NCBI GenBank assembly: GCA_964519245.1
Contig: CAZFLK010000007.1
Coordinates: forward strand, 1 to 64,000
Direction: 5' to 3'
Source: JAYPEY01 sp964519245
GTDB taxonomy: Bacteria > Verrucomicrobiota > Verrucomicrobiia > Limisphaerales > JAYPEY01
DNA length: 64,000 bases
Shown: positions 1 to 8,043 of the stretch, piece by piece
Layout: every line of letters begins with the position of its first letter
How positions within the stretch are numbered: position 1 is the stretch's first letter
Program-made: the position numbers and the translations under genes
Notes under the pieces: generated by a model
Database searches by the model: none
Told to the model about the DNA's origin: nothing
Seen by the model: the letters and a program-made list of their open reading frames with translations, nothing else

Positions 1-1
1 C

Positions 2-601
<600 letters not shown>

Positions 602-610
602 ACCCGAGCC

Positions 611-1093
611 ATGGAAACCTACTCACTCGATCGATTCCTGAAGGAACATCCCTTTTTCGAAGGCCTGTCCGAAGCGGACCTGGAGTTGCTGGCCGGCTGC
701 GGCAGGAACAGGGTCGTTGAGCCGGACGAGCTCGTTTTCAAGCAGGGCGAGCCGGCGGATGAGTTCTATGTTGTGCGGGTGGGACGAGTGGCCATCGAGC
801 TGCCCGCGCCGCATGGCGGACGAATCAGTGTCCAGACCGTCGGCGATGGCGATGTCCTGGGTTGGTCCTGGATCTTTCCGCCTTACCGCTGGCAGTTCGA
901 TGCCCGCGCGGTCGAGCAGACGCGGGTCGTCGCTTTGGATGGAAAATGCCTCCGCGCCAAATGCGATACGGATACCCGGTTGGGCTATGAAATGGTGAAA
1001 CGCTTCGCCCAGGTCATGACGGATCGCCTGCAGGCGACGCGCCTCCAATTGCTCGATCTGTATGGCAATGGCGGCGCGAAGGCCGGAACATAA
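611..1093 (+). CDS. cyclic-nucleotide-binding-domain protein without DNA-binding domain
   Basis: A 160-residue Crp-type beta-roll domain with no helix-turn-helix after it, so a sensor or accessory protein rather than a transcription factor. The N-terminus (FFEGLSEADLELLA) and the block VFKQGEPADEFYVVRVG match the family. The region corresponding to the phosphate-binding cassette reads GDVLGWSWIFPPYRW, so the canonical Glu/Arg pair that holds cAMP in CRP is absent; the ligand, if any, may not be a cyclic nucleotide. It starts nine bases after the beta-subunit stop codon and lies between beta and gamma subunit genes, so it is almost certainly co-transcribed. A role in regulating or assembling the hydrogenase is inference from position only. 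Confidence 0.8.
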   Translation: METYSLDRFLKEHPFFEGLSEADLELLAGCGRNRVVEPDELVFKQGEPADEFYVVRVGRVAIELPAPHGGRISVQTVGDGDVLGWSWIFPPYRWQFDARAVEQTRVVALDGKCLRAKCDTDTRLGYEMVKRFAQVMTDRLQATRLQLLDLYGNGGAKAGT

Positions 1094-1334
1094 GACGCGT
1101 GTTGTTACATCGGAAACACATCAGAATCGCGGGGATCGCTCTGGTTGGCCTTGGGCGTTCCAATGGAAGACGCAATCCATTGCGCGCTCCGTTTGCGACC
1201 GCAGGCTCCTTGCAGAACGTTCGCCGTTGGAGTCGCCGTGCGCGCTGCAAAGCGGCGCGGCGCGCCGCAGTCCAAGACGCTGGCGCGGCATCGGGCGATC
1301 CGTTCCGTCTCTCAGGCAGGTTTACAAACCGTTC
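1094..1334 (+). other. 241-bp non-coding gap inside the hydrogenase operon, probable repeat remnant
   Basis: No convincing gene is present between the cNMP-domain gene and the gamma subunit. Frames are open here, but they translate to arginine/alanine-rich peptides with no family resemblance. The stretch around 1220-1300 is a G+C-only-like run (gcggcgcggcgcgccgcag) reminiscent of the dispersed intergenic repeats seen elsewhere in the window. The nearest supported start for the next gene is the tandem ATGATG at 1335. Confidence 0.4.
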
Positions 1335-2213
1335 ATGATGACCGACGCAGCCACAAACTTCGCTGCCAACGCCTGCACCGGGCCCACAACCGAGGCCATG
1401 CAGCCGGTTCCCTTTCGGGTGACGGCGCGGCGGGAGGAGACGCACGACACCTTTACCCTGGATCTGAAGCCTGCCGATGGCGGCGCGCCATTCGAATTTC
1501 GCCCCGGACAGTTCAACATGCTCTACGCGTTCGGCGTCGGCGAAAGCGCAATTTCCATCAGTGGTGACGCTTCGACGCCCGACACGCTGGTTCACACCAT
1601 TCGCCGCGTCGGCACGGTGACCACGGCGCTTTCTCATCTGCAGCCCGGCGATCTGGTCGGTGTGCGCGGCCCCTTCGGCAGCGCCTGGCCGATGGAGGAC
1701 GCCGTTGGCAAGGACCTGGTCTTCGTCGTGGGCGGCATCGGTTTGGCGCCCCTGCGGCCCGCGATCCACCAGGCATTGAGTCAACGCGATCGCTACCGGC
1801 AGGTCGCGCTCCTGGTCGGAGCCCGCACGCCGGAGGATCTGCTCTATCAGGAGGAATTGAATGAATGGCGCGCCCGGGATGATTTCCGGGTCGGGGTGAC
1901 TGTCGACACGGCCGGCCCGGAATGGCGGGGGCATGTCGGCGTCGTCACCACCCGCATCCCGAAGCTTCAGATGGATCCGGCCAACGCGGTGGCCATGATC
2001 TGCGGCCCCGAGATCATGATGCGCTATACGGTCGAGGAATTGGGTCGTCTGGGGCTGACCGGGGATCGCATTCACGTGACCATGGAGCGCAACATGAAAT
2101 GTGCGATCGGATTCTGCGGGCATTGCCAGTTCGGTCCCGAGTTCATCTGCAAGGACGGCCCGGTCTTCGCCTACGACCGGATCAAGCATTGGTTCTGCCA
2201 GAGGGAGATATGA
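1335..2213 (+). CDS. [NiFe]-hydrogenase gamma subunit (FAD/NAD(P)-binding, 2Fe-2S)
   Basis: The diaphorase subunit that exchanges electrons with NAD(P)(H), related to ferredoxin-NADP reductase and PyrK-type proteins. It is 292 residues from the ATG at 1335; the frame is open farther upstream, but the extra sequence has no similarity and lies in the presumed repeat. Residues 55-76 form the FAD-binding strand (FRPGQFNMLYAF, then GESAISIS), residues 129-141 the nucleotide-binding loop (VFVVGGIGLAPLR), and a CGPE motif sits near 223. Four cysteines at 256, 261, 264 and 272 form the C-terminal [2Fe-2S] site typical of this subunit. The stop codon overlaps the next start (ATGA at 2210-2213), indicating translational coupling to the delta subunit. 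Confidence 0.92.
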   Translation: MMTDAATNFAANACTGPTTEAMQPVPFRVTARREETHDTFTLDLKPADGGAPFEFRPGQFNMLYAFGVGESAISISGDASTPDTLVHTIRRVGTVTTALSHLQPGDLVGVRGPFGSAWPMEDAVGKDLVFVVGGIGLAPLRPAIHQALSQRDRYRQVALLVGARTPEDLLYQEELNEWRARDDFRVGVTVDTAGPEWRGHVGVVTTRIPKLQMDPANAVAMICGPEIMMRYTVEELGRLGLTGDRIHVTMERNMKCAIGFCGHCQFGPEFICKDGPVFAYDRIKHWFCQREI

Positions 2214-3037
2214 CCGCCAAAGTCCGACCCAAGGTTGCTGTGTTCAAGTTCGCTTCCTGCGACGGTTGCCAGCTGAGTTTGCTCGACTGCGAGGATGAGA
2301 TCCTGGCGGTGACGGACGCGGTCGAAATCGCCAACTTCGCGGAGGCTACCCGGCGGGTGGTCGAGGGTCCCTATGACGTGACCCTGGTCGAGGGTTCCAT
2401 CACCACGCCGCACGATGCGCAGCGGATCCGGGAAGTCCGGGAGCAATCCCACTTCCTCATCACCATCGGCGCCTGCGCGACGGCCGGCGGCATCCAGGCC
2501 CTGCGCAATTTCCGCGATGTCGATGAGATGGCCCGCGTCGTCTATGCGCGGCCCGACTACCTTGACACCCTGAAGACCAGCTCGCCGATTGCCGATCACG
2601 TGAAGGTCGACTTCGAGCTGCGCGGTTGCCCGGTGAACAAGTATCAACTTCTGGAGGTCATCAACGCCTTCCTCAACAACCGCGCGCCCAATACGCCGGC
2701 GCACAGCGTCTGCATGGATTGCAAGCTTCGCGGCAATGTCTGTGTGATGGTGGCGCACGGCAAGCCCTGCCTCGGCCCCGTGACCCACGCCGGCTGCAAC
2801 GCCCTTTGTCCCGCCTTCGATCGCGGCTGCTACGGCTGCTTTGGCCCGATGGAGACGCCCAACTGCGAGTCCCTTTCCAACCGCTGGCGCGAACTCGGCG
2901 CGTCGGACGCCGACACCGGCCGGGTCTACCGCGCCTTCAACGCCTGTTCCCCGGCGTTCAAGGAGGCCGGCGACGCTTTGCTCGGCGAATCCGACCCCGA
3001 TTCCGATACCGCTACCAATACCGAATCCGATGGCTGA
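2210..3037 (+). CDS. [NiFe]-hydrogenase delta (small) subunit
   Basis: The small electron-transfer subunit of the hydrogenase, from the NuoB/20-kDa family. Of 275 residues, Cys17, Cys20, Cys89 and Cys140 (motifs CDGC, GACA, GCPV) bind the proximal [4Fe-4S] cluster. A second cysteine-rich block from 168 to 210 (CMDC, then CVM, CLGP, CNALC and CYGC) should hold two further clusters, as in group 3 enzymes. It starts inside the gamma stop codon and its last eight bases overlap the alpha-subunit start. The last 15 or so residues are an Asp/Ser/Thr/Asn/Pro tail encoded by a short quasi-repeat (see 2990-3030), which looks like an addition to the normal C-terminus. Confidence 0.93.
   Translation: MTAKVRPKVAVFKFASCDGCQLSLLDCEDEILAVTDAVEIANFAEATRRVVEGPYDVTLVEGSITTPHDAQRIREVREQSHFLITIGACATAGGIQALRNFRDVDEMARVVYARPDYLDTLKTSSPIADHVKVDFELRGCPVNKYQLLEVINAFLNNRAPNTPAHSVCMDCKLRGNVCVMVAHGKPCLGPVTHAGCNALCPAFDRGCYGCFGPMETPNCESLSNRWRELGASDADTGRVYRAFNACSPAFKEAGDALLGESDPDSDTATNTESDG
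2990..3030 (+). repeat. hexanucleotide-like quasi-repeat at the delta/alpha gene junction
   Basis: The stretch consists of variants of CCGATA/CCGATT/CCAATA in near six-base steps. It encodes the acidic Asp/Ser/Thr tail of the delta subunit and runs into the ATG of the alpha subunit. Such repeats expand and contract easily, so tail length may vary between strains. Confidence 0.5.
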
Positions 3038-4325
3038 GAAAACCCGCACGATCAAAGTCGACTACCTCGCCCGCGTCGAAGGCGAAGGCGCGCTCTACCT
3101 GAAGGTAAGCGATGGCGAGGTCCTCGATGTGAAACTGAAGATCTTCGAGCCGCCGCGGTTCTTTGAAGCCTTCCTACAGGGGCGCTCCTTCCGCGATGCG
3201 CCGGACATCACCGCTCGCATCTGCGGCATCTGCCCGGTCGCTTATCAGATGAGTTCTTGTCATGCGATGGAGAACGCGGCGGGGGTGTCCGTCACCGGTC
3301 CGTTGCGCGAGTTGCGGCGACTGCTCTACTGCGGCGAATGGATCGAGAGCCACGGGCTGCACGTCTTCATGCTGCACGCGCCGGACTTCCTCGGCTATCC
3401 CAGCGCGATCGAGATGGCCAAGGATCACAAGGACGTTGTGCAAATGGGGCTGAAGCTCAAGAAGGTCGGCAATGACATCGGGACCTTCCTTGGCGGGCGT
3501 GAAATCCATCCGGTCAATGTGCGGGTCGGCGGCTTCTACAAGGTCCCGAAGAAGAAGGATTTCGCGAAGTTGAAGGAGGACCTGCTTTGGGCCCGGGACG
3601 CGGCGGAGAAAACCATTCAATGGGTGTCGAAGCTCGACTTTCCGGACTTCGAGCAGGAGTATGAATTCGTCAGCCTCCGCCACGAATCGGAGTATCCGAT
3701 GTGTGAGGGGCGTTTGGTTTCGAATCGCGGGTTGGACATCGCCATCGCGGATTATGAGGACCACTTCGAGGAGCAGCATATCCAGCACACGAATGCGCTT
3801 CACTCCATCCGCAAGGGCCATGGCGCCTACTTTGTCGGACCGCAGGCGCGCTACAGCCTGAACTTCGATCGCCTGACGTCGCGTTGTCAGGAGGCGGCCC
3901 GGGCGGCCGGTTTGGGCGAGGTCTGCAACAACCCCTTCCAAAGCATCATCGTGCGAAGTGTTGAACTGCTCTATTCCTGCGAGGAGGCCTTGCGGGTGAT
4001 CGACGACTACGAGGAGCCGGACGCGCCCTTCGTCGAGGTGGAGCCAGAGAACGCGCGTGGAACCGGCATCACTGAGGCGCCGCGCGGGATTCTCTATCAT
4101 CGCTATGACCTGAACGGAGAGGCGGACATCGCCGAGGCCAGGATTGTCCCGCCGACCTCGCAGAATCAGAAGAGCATTGAGAACGACCTGCACCGCTTTG
4201 TGCGTCAGCACATCGAGCTGGATGATGAACGCCTCCAATGGCAGTGCGAGCAGGCCATCCGCAATTATGATCCGTGCATTTCCTGCGCCACGCACTTCCT
4301 GAAACTGGAGCGGGAGACGGTGTGA
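3030..4325 (+). CDS. [NiFe]-hydrogenase alpha (large, catalytic) subunit, group 3b-like
   Basis: The NiFe active-site subunit, 431 residues. The L1 motif RICGIC (Cys65, Cys68) and the L2 motif DPCISCATH (Cys416, Cys419, His422) supply the four Ni-binding cysteines. Nine residues follow His422 (FLKLERETV); this is the C-terminal peptide that the maturation endopeptidase removes after nickel insertion, so the enzyme is of the processed type, in line with the protease gene just downstream. The ATG at 3030 is preferred because it gives the usual N-terminus (IKVDYLARVEGEG). Together with beta, gamma and delta subunits it forms a cytoplasmic, NADP-linked bidirectional hydrogenase. Assignment to group 3b rather than 3a/3c/3d rests on gene order. 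Confidence 0.93.
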   Translation: MAEKTRTIKVDYLARVEGEGALYLKVSDGEVLDVKLKIFEPPRFFEAFLQGRSFRDAPDITARICGICPVAYQMSSCHAMENAAGVSVTGPLRELRRLLYCGEWIESHGLHVFMLHAPDFLGYPSAIEMAKDHKDVVQMGLKLKKVGNDIGTFLGGREIHPVNVRVGGFYKVPKKKDFAKLKEDLLWARDAAEKTIQWVSKLDFPDFEQEYEFVSLRHESEYPMCEGRLVSNRGLDIAIADYEDHFEEQHIQHTNALHSIRKGHGAYFVGPQARYSLNFDRLTSRCQEAARAAGLGEVCNNPFQSIIVRSVELLYSCEEALRVIDDYEEPDAPFVEVEPENARGTGITEAPRGILYHRYDLNGEADIAEARIVPPTSQNQKSIENDLHRFVRQHIELDDERLQWQCEQAIRNYDPCISCATHFLKLERETV

Positions 4326-4378
4326 ACCACGGATGATGAAGACCGGTTGGCCTCCCCTTCTTCTCGGCCCTCTCCATG

Positions 4379-4449
4379 GGAGCGCGGACATCCTTGTCCG
4401 CAAGTCTCAAACCCGAGCGCCACTGCGCGGACAGGGATGTCCGCGCTCC
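4379..4449. repeat. inverted repeat with 23-bp arms (dispersed palindromic element)
   Basis: The left arm at 4379-4401 and right arm at 4427-4449 are complementary except for one base, with a 25-base loop. Each arm is itself a small palindrome built on gcggacat...tgtccgc. Copies of the same 18-base core occur at 20747-20764 and 45974-45998. It lies in the 240-bp gap between the large subunit and its protease, so the transcript would fold into a strong hairpin there. No T-run follows, so it is not a typical terminator; mRNA stabilisation or a mobile REP-like element are the alternatives. Confidence 0.8.
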
Positions 4450-4565
4450 GAACCCAAAGACGAGGGAATGGAGACAAAGGAATCAAAGCAATACATTCCC
4501 ATGTCTCCATTCCCATGTCTTAGAATTCATGGGCCCTCTGTGCAAAGCCTCGGATTGGCGAAGCC

Positions 4566-5024
4566 ATGACCCCGCTTATCATCGGCATCGGGAACGAGTA
4601 TCGCGGGGATGACGCCGCGGGACGGTTGGTGGCCCGTCGCTTGATCGAACAGGCGCCGGCTGGGGCGGAGGTGGTCGAGGCGTCCGGTGAAAGCGCGGGT
4701 TTGATGGAGCTTTGGAGCGGACGGGAAAAGGTCTGGCTGGTCGACGCTGTGGAGTCACGCCAGCCGGCCGGCAAGATTCATCGGCTGGAGGCGCATGCGA
4801 CCGAGCTGCCGCGCGAGTTCTTTCATTGTTCGACCCACGCCTTCAGTGTGGCGGAGGCGGTCGAATTGGCGCGGTCGCTTGAGCTGCTGCCGTCGGAAGT
4901 CGTGGTCTATGGCATCGAGGGCCGGTGGTTTGAGCCGGGCCAGAAAGTCACCCCCGAGGTGGCGGCGGCCATCGACGAGGTCGCCGAACGGATTTTGAAC
5001 GAAGTCAACGAACAGAAAGGATAG
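4566..5024 (+). CDS. hydrogenase maturation endopeptidase (HycI/HoxW type)
   Basis: Cleaves the C-terminal peptide of the NiFe large subunit once nickel is in place. It is 152 residues, the normal size for the family. The N-terminus shows the signature GIGNEYRGDDAAG with Glu11 or Asp16 as likely nickel-sensing ligand. The second acidic site is in VWLVDAVE (about residues 57-64) and the conserved histidine in STHAFSVAEA (about 94). It stands alone after a 240-bp gap holding the hairpin element but reads in the same direction as the structural genes, and its substrate is clearly the alpha subunit encoded just before it. Confidence 0.93.
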   Translation: MTPLIIGIGNEYRGDDAAGRLVARRLIEQAPAGAEVVEASGESAGLMELWSGREKVWLVDAVESRQPAGKIHRLEAHATELPREFFHCSTHAFSVAEAVELARSLELLPSEVVVYGIEGRWFEPGQKVTPEVAAAIDEVAERILNEVNEQKG

Positions 5025-5032
5025 AACGAACC

Positions 5033-5296
5033 ATGCACGAGATGTCATTGATGAAGGACCTGATGGGCAAGATTCTGACGGTCGCGAAGGAGAACAACGC
5101 GAAGAAGGTGGTGTCGGTCAGCGTCTGGCTGGGCGCGTTGTCGCACATGTCGCACGATCACTTCCGCGAGCATTACGAGGAGGCGGCCGTGGGCACCATC
5201 GCCGAGGGCGCCGAGTTGAAGACCGAGCTTTCCGAGGATGTGGATCACGCGAACGCGCAGGATATTCTCCTGAAGGACATTGAGGTCGCGGATTAG
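5033..5296 (+). CDS. short HypA-like nickel chaperone lacking the zinc-finger domain
   Basis: Recognisable as HypA from the start MHEMSLMKDLMGKIL: His2 with the free N-terminus is the nickel site of the family. It has 87 residues against about 113-118 for classical HypA. The central zinc module with its two CxxC pairs is missing; there is no cysteine at all. The sequence passes directly from the helical domain (ELKTELSEDVDHANA) to a strand resembling the normal C-terminus (ILLKDIEVAD). The ORF is intact and well placed, eight bases after the protease gene, so this is an internally shortened form rather than a frameshift. How it docks to HypB or the large subunit without zinc is unclear. Confidence 0.8.
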   Translation: MHEMSLMKDLMGKILTVAKENNAKKVVSVSVWLGALSHMSHDHFREHYEEAAVGTIAEGAELKTELSEDVDHANAQDILLKDIEVAD

Positions 5297-5315
5297 GTCC
5301 GAACAATCGATCCCT

Positions 5316-5384
5316 CGGATGGCAGGGCCGACCCACGGATGAGAAAGACGGATTCCCCTATCCGTGGATCGGCCCTGCCATCCG
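5316..5384. repeat. long hairpin between hypA and hypF (25-bp arms)
   Basis: Arms at 5316-5340 and 5360-5384 match as reverse complements at 24 of 25 positions around a 19-base loop. The structure fills most of the 115-bp gap and ends 27 bases before the hypF start. There is no following T-run. It differs in sequence from the 4379-4449 element but has the same architecture, so it is probably another member of the intergenic hairpin repeats of this genome. Confidence 0.85.
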
Positions 5385-5411
5385 TGGGGCGAAATCAATT
5401 CCTCCAGAAAT

Positions 5412-7670
5412 ATGCCGCGCAAACGGATCACCATTCGCGGCGTCGTGCAGGGGGTCGGCTTTCGTCCGTTTGTCTTCTCGCTGGCGAATCGGCTTGGGCT
5501 GGTTGGCTGGGTGCGCAACTCAACGGCCGGCGTTGAGATTGAAGTTGAAGGGGTTTCCGACGCTGTCTCCTCGTTCGAATCGTGTCTCGTTCAGGATCAG
5601 CCGCTGCATGCCGTCCTAGACGAAGTTTGCGCGATCGACATGGAACCGAATGGCGGGACGGATTTCGAGATCCTCCCGAGCGATGAATCCGGCAATCGCC
5701 CCGGCCTGATCCTTCCAGACCTGGCGACCTGCCCGGAGTGCCTCGCCGAGATTCTCGATCCGACCAACCGACGTCATCGTCATCCCTTCGCCAACTGCAC
5801 CCAGTGTGGCCCCCGCTTCAGCGTCATCAAGCGCCTTCCCTACGATCGCGCCAACACCTCGATGCGCGCCTTTGAAATGTGCGCCGCCTGCCGTGCGGAG
5901 TATGAGGACCCCGCCGATCGCCGCTTTCACGCCCAACCGGTCTCCTGTCCCGATTGCGGCCCCCAACTCTCACTGCACGACGCCTCCGGAGAATTGCAGG
6001 CCGGACGCGATGAAGCCCTGGTTGCCGCGGTCGATCTGGTGCGCGAAGGCCGCATCCTGGCCTTGAAGGGCCTGGGCGGATTTCAACTGCTTGTCGATGC
6101 CCGCAACGAAGCTGCCGTGACGAAACTTCGTGACCGCAAGCGCCGACCGACCAAGCCGTTTGCGATCATGGTCAGCGATACGGAAATGGCTTCGACAATC
6201 TGTGCCCTGGACGACGCCGAGACCAAAATCATTGCAGCGCCGCAGGCGCCGATCGTTCTCGCCACAGGCCGAAGCGGTGACACCGGCATTGCCGCATCCG
6301 TCGCCCCCGACAATCCCCGCCTCGGAGTCATGCTGCCCTGCACGCCGCTGCATCATTTGCTGATGCGCGACCTCGGTTTTCCGGTCATCGCCACCAGCGG
6401 CAACGTTTCCGACGAACCGATCTGCATCGACAACGAAGAGGCCTTTCGCGATTTGAGCGGAATTGCCGACGCCTTCCTGGTCCACAATCGACCGATCCTT
6501 CGCGCGGTGGATGATTCCGTGGCCATGGTAGCCTGTGGCGAACCCATGCTCCTGCGTCGCGCCCGCGGTTATGCGCCTTTGCCGATTCGGTTGAAGCGCG
6601 CGTGCTCGGCGCCGACCCTCGCCTTCGGCGCGGATCTGAAAAACACCATCGCCGTGACGCGCAACGACGAACTGTTCGTCAGCCAATACATCGGCGATCT
6701 GGGAACAGAGAAGTCACTGCAGGCGCAGGAACGAATTGCGCGCGACCTTCCGCAACTGCTCGGCGTGAACATCCAACGCGCCGCCTGCGACAGGCATCCG
6801 GATCATCACTCAACCCGATTGGCAATAGGAGCGGGCCGAGGAGAACCCGTCTGCGTTCAACATCACCACGCGCACATTGTCGCCTGTATGGCGGAGCATG
6901 GTTTGAGCGGCCCCGTGCTTGGCGTGAGCTGGGACGGCACGGGCTACGGCGATGACGGAACCATCTGGGGCGGCGAGTTTCTTCGAGCGGATCTGAATTC
7001 ATTCGAACGGCGGCGCTGGTTTCGTCCGTTCCCGTTGCCCGGCGGAGAGAAGGCGATCAGGGAACCGCGCTGGACGGCGCTGGGCCTGTTGCATGCCGCG
7101 GAGATCGATTTGGACGGGTTGCCGTTGGAGCCGGCATTCGAGGTCCGGGAATTGCGCCTGGGTCGCGACTTGTTGGAGAAACAGGTGAACTGCCCGCGGA
7201 CTTCAAGCGTGGGTCGCCTGTTCGACGCCGTGGCCGCCCTCCTCGGAGTGCAGTTCGTCAATTCCTTTGAAGGCGAGGCGGCCATGCGATTGGAGTTCGT
7301 CGCGGATGACGGTGGTCGCGGGAGCGGAGAGGTCTTTCCCATCGAACTGGAGGCGAATGGATCGGTGGATTGGCGTCCGCTGCTCGGCTCGCTCCTGCGG
7401 GACCTGAAACGCGGTCGGCCGATCCCGGAACTGGCGGCCCTGTTTCACGAAACGATGTCCGATTGCATCGTCCGCTGCGCGTGGTCGGGAGAGTTGGAAA
7501 GGGTCGTGCTTGCCGGAGGTTGTTTCCAGAATCGGCGACTGTTGGAAACCACGGTCACGCGGTTGCGCGAGGCGGGGTTTCAGGTCTTCTGGCCGCAGGC
7601 GCTGCCAACCAACGACGGCGGCATCGCGGCGGGTCAGGCCGTTGTTGCGGGAATGCGCTCGAGCGATTAG
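5412..7670 (+). CDS. hypF: carbamoyltransferase HypF
   Basis: Makes the thiocarbamate on HypE that becomes the CN ligands of the NiFe site. The ATG at 5412 gives 752 residues, the usual length; an upstream ATG at 5364 lies in the hairpin repeat and is unlikely. Domains in order: acylphosphatase (about 5-90, GVVQGVGFRPF), two zinc fingers (Cys107/110/129/132 and Cys157/160/179/182), a YrdC/Sua5 domain (about 200-380) and a Kae1-like carbamoyltransferase domain (about 400-750) with FGADLKNT, HHHAHIVA, GVSWDGTGYGDDG and AGGCFQNRRL. There is no obvious Shine-Dalgarno sequence. hypC follows after ten bases. Confidence 0.96.
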   Translation: MPRKRITIRGVVQGVGFRPFVFSLANRLGLVGWVRNSTAGVEIEVEGVSDAVSSFESCLVQDQPLHAVLDEVCAIDMEPNGGTDFEILPSDESGNRPGLILPDLATCPECLAEILDPTNRRHRHPFANCTQCGPRFSVIKRLPYDRANTSMRAFEMCAACRAEYEDPADRRFHAQPVSCPDCGPQLSLHDASGELQAGRDEALVAAVDLVREGRILALKGLGGFQLLVDARNEAAVTKLRDRKRRPTKPFAIMVSDTEMASTICALDDAETKIIAAPQAPIVLATGRSGDTGIAASVAPDNPRLGVMLPCTPLHHLLMRDLGFPVIATSGNVSDEPICIDNEEAFRDLSGIADAFLVHNRPILRAVDDSVAMVACGEPMLLRRARGYAPLPIRLKRACSAPTLAFGADLKNTIAVTRNDELFVSQYIGDLGTEKSLQAQERIARDLPQLLGVNIQRAACDRHPDHHSTRLAIGAGRGEPVCVQHHHAHIVACMAEHGLSGPVLGVSWDGTGYGDDGTIWGGEFLRADLNSFERRRWFRPFPLPGGEKAIREPRWTALGLLHAAEIDLDGLPLEPAFEVRELRLGRDLLEKQVNCPRTSSVGRLFDAVAALLGVQFVNSFEGEAAMRLEFVADDGGRGSGEVFPIELEANGSVDWRPLLGSLLRDLKRGRPIPELAALFHETMSDCIVRCAWSGELERVVLAGGCFQNRRLLETTVTRLREAGFQVFWPQALPTNDGGIAAGQAVVAGMRSSD

Positions 7671-7680
7671 AAGGTCTGTC

Positions 7681-7926
7681 ATGTGCCTCGCCATACCCGG
7701 AAAGCTGATTGAAAAGAACGAGGACGACCCCCTGATGCCGATTGGGCGCGTTGCCTTCGGAGGCATTTCCAAGGAGGTCAACCTGGCCTATACCCCCGAG
7801 GCCAGGACGGGCGATTACCTGCTCGTTCATGTGGGGTTTGCCATCAGCATTGTGGATGAGAAGGAAGCGGGCCGGGTATTCGAACTGCTCGAGGAGTTGG
7901 AGGAAATCCCGCCGCCTCCGGGCTGA
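7681..7926 (+). CDS. hypC: hydrogenase assembly chaperone HypC
   Basis: A small chaperone (81 residues) that carries the Fe(CN)2CO group with HypD and delivers it to the large-subunit precursor. The start MCLAIPGKLIE carries the essential Cys2, exposed after removal of Met. The middle VGRV-like strand and DYLLVHVGFAISIVDE are typical. It lies ten bases after hypF and is the last recognisable gene of the hydrogenase operon. Its partners HypD and HypE, and HypB, are not found in the window and must be encoded elsewhere if the enzyme is functional. The tail ends in a Pro-rich PPPPG. Confidence 0.95.
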   Translation: MCLAIPGKLIEKNEDDPLMPIGRVAFGGISKEVNLAYTPEARTGDYLLVHVGFAISIVDEKEAGRVFELLEELEEIPPPPG

Positions 7927-8043
7927 ACCGGCCCCTTTTTGTGTCTTCGCCTCCCCGTTTCTTGTTCGAACCGGGCCAAGAACAAGCCGCCTCCCGGCAA
8001 TCCCCGGTTAGCTCGCCGTCGTCGTCGCTCCTAGCTTGGGTTC

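Noticed and set aside
1099..1338. A 79-residue open frame inside the hydrogenase operon
   Set aside because: The translation is an Arg/Ala-rich string without similarity, overlaps the gamma start, and lies in a probable repeat.
5033..5311. HypA as a frameshifted gene with its zinc finger in another frame downstream
   Set aside because: After the stop there is only the hairpin repeat; no frame encodes CxxC pairs, and the normal C-terminal strand is already present.
7927..7975. A terminator after hypC
   Set aside because: There is a T-run, but the stem before it (ggcc-type) is too short to be convincing.
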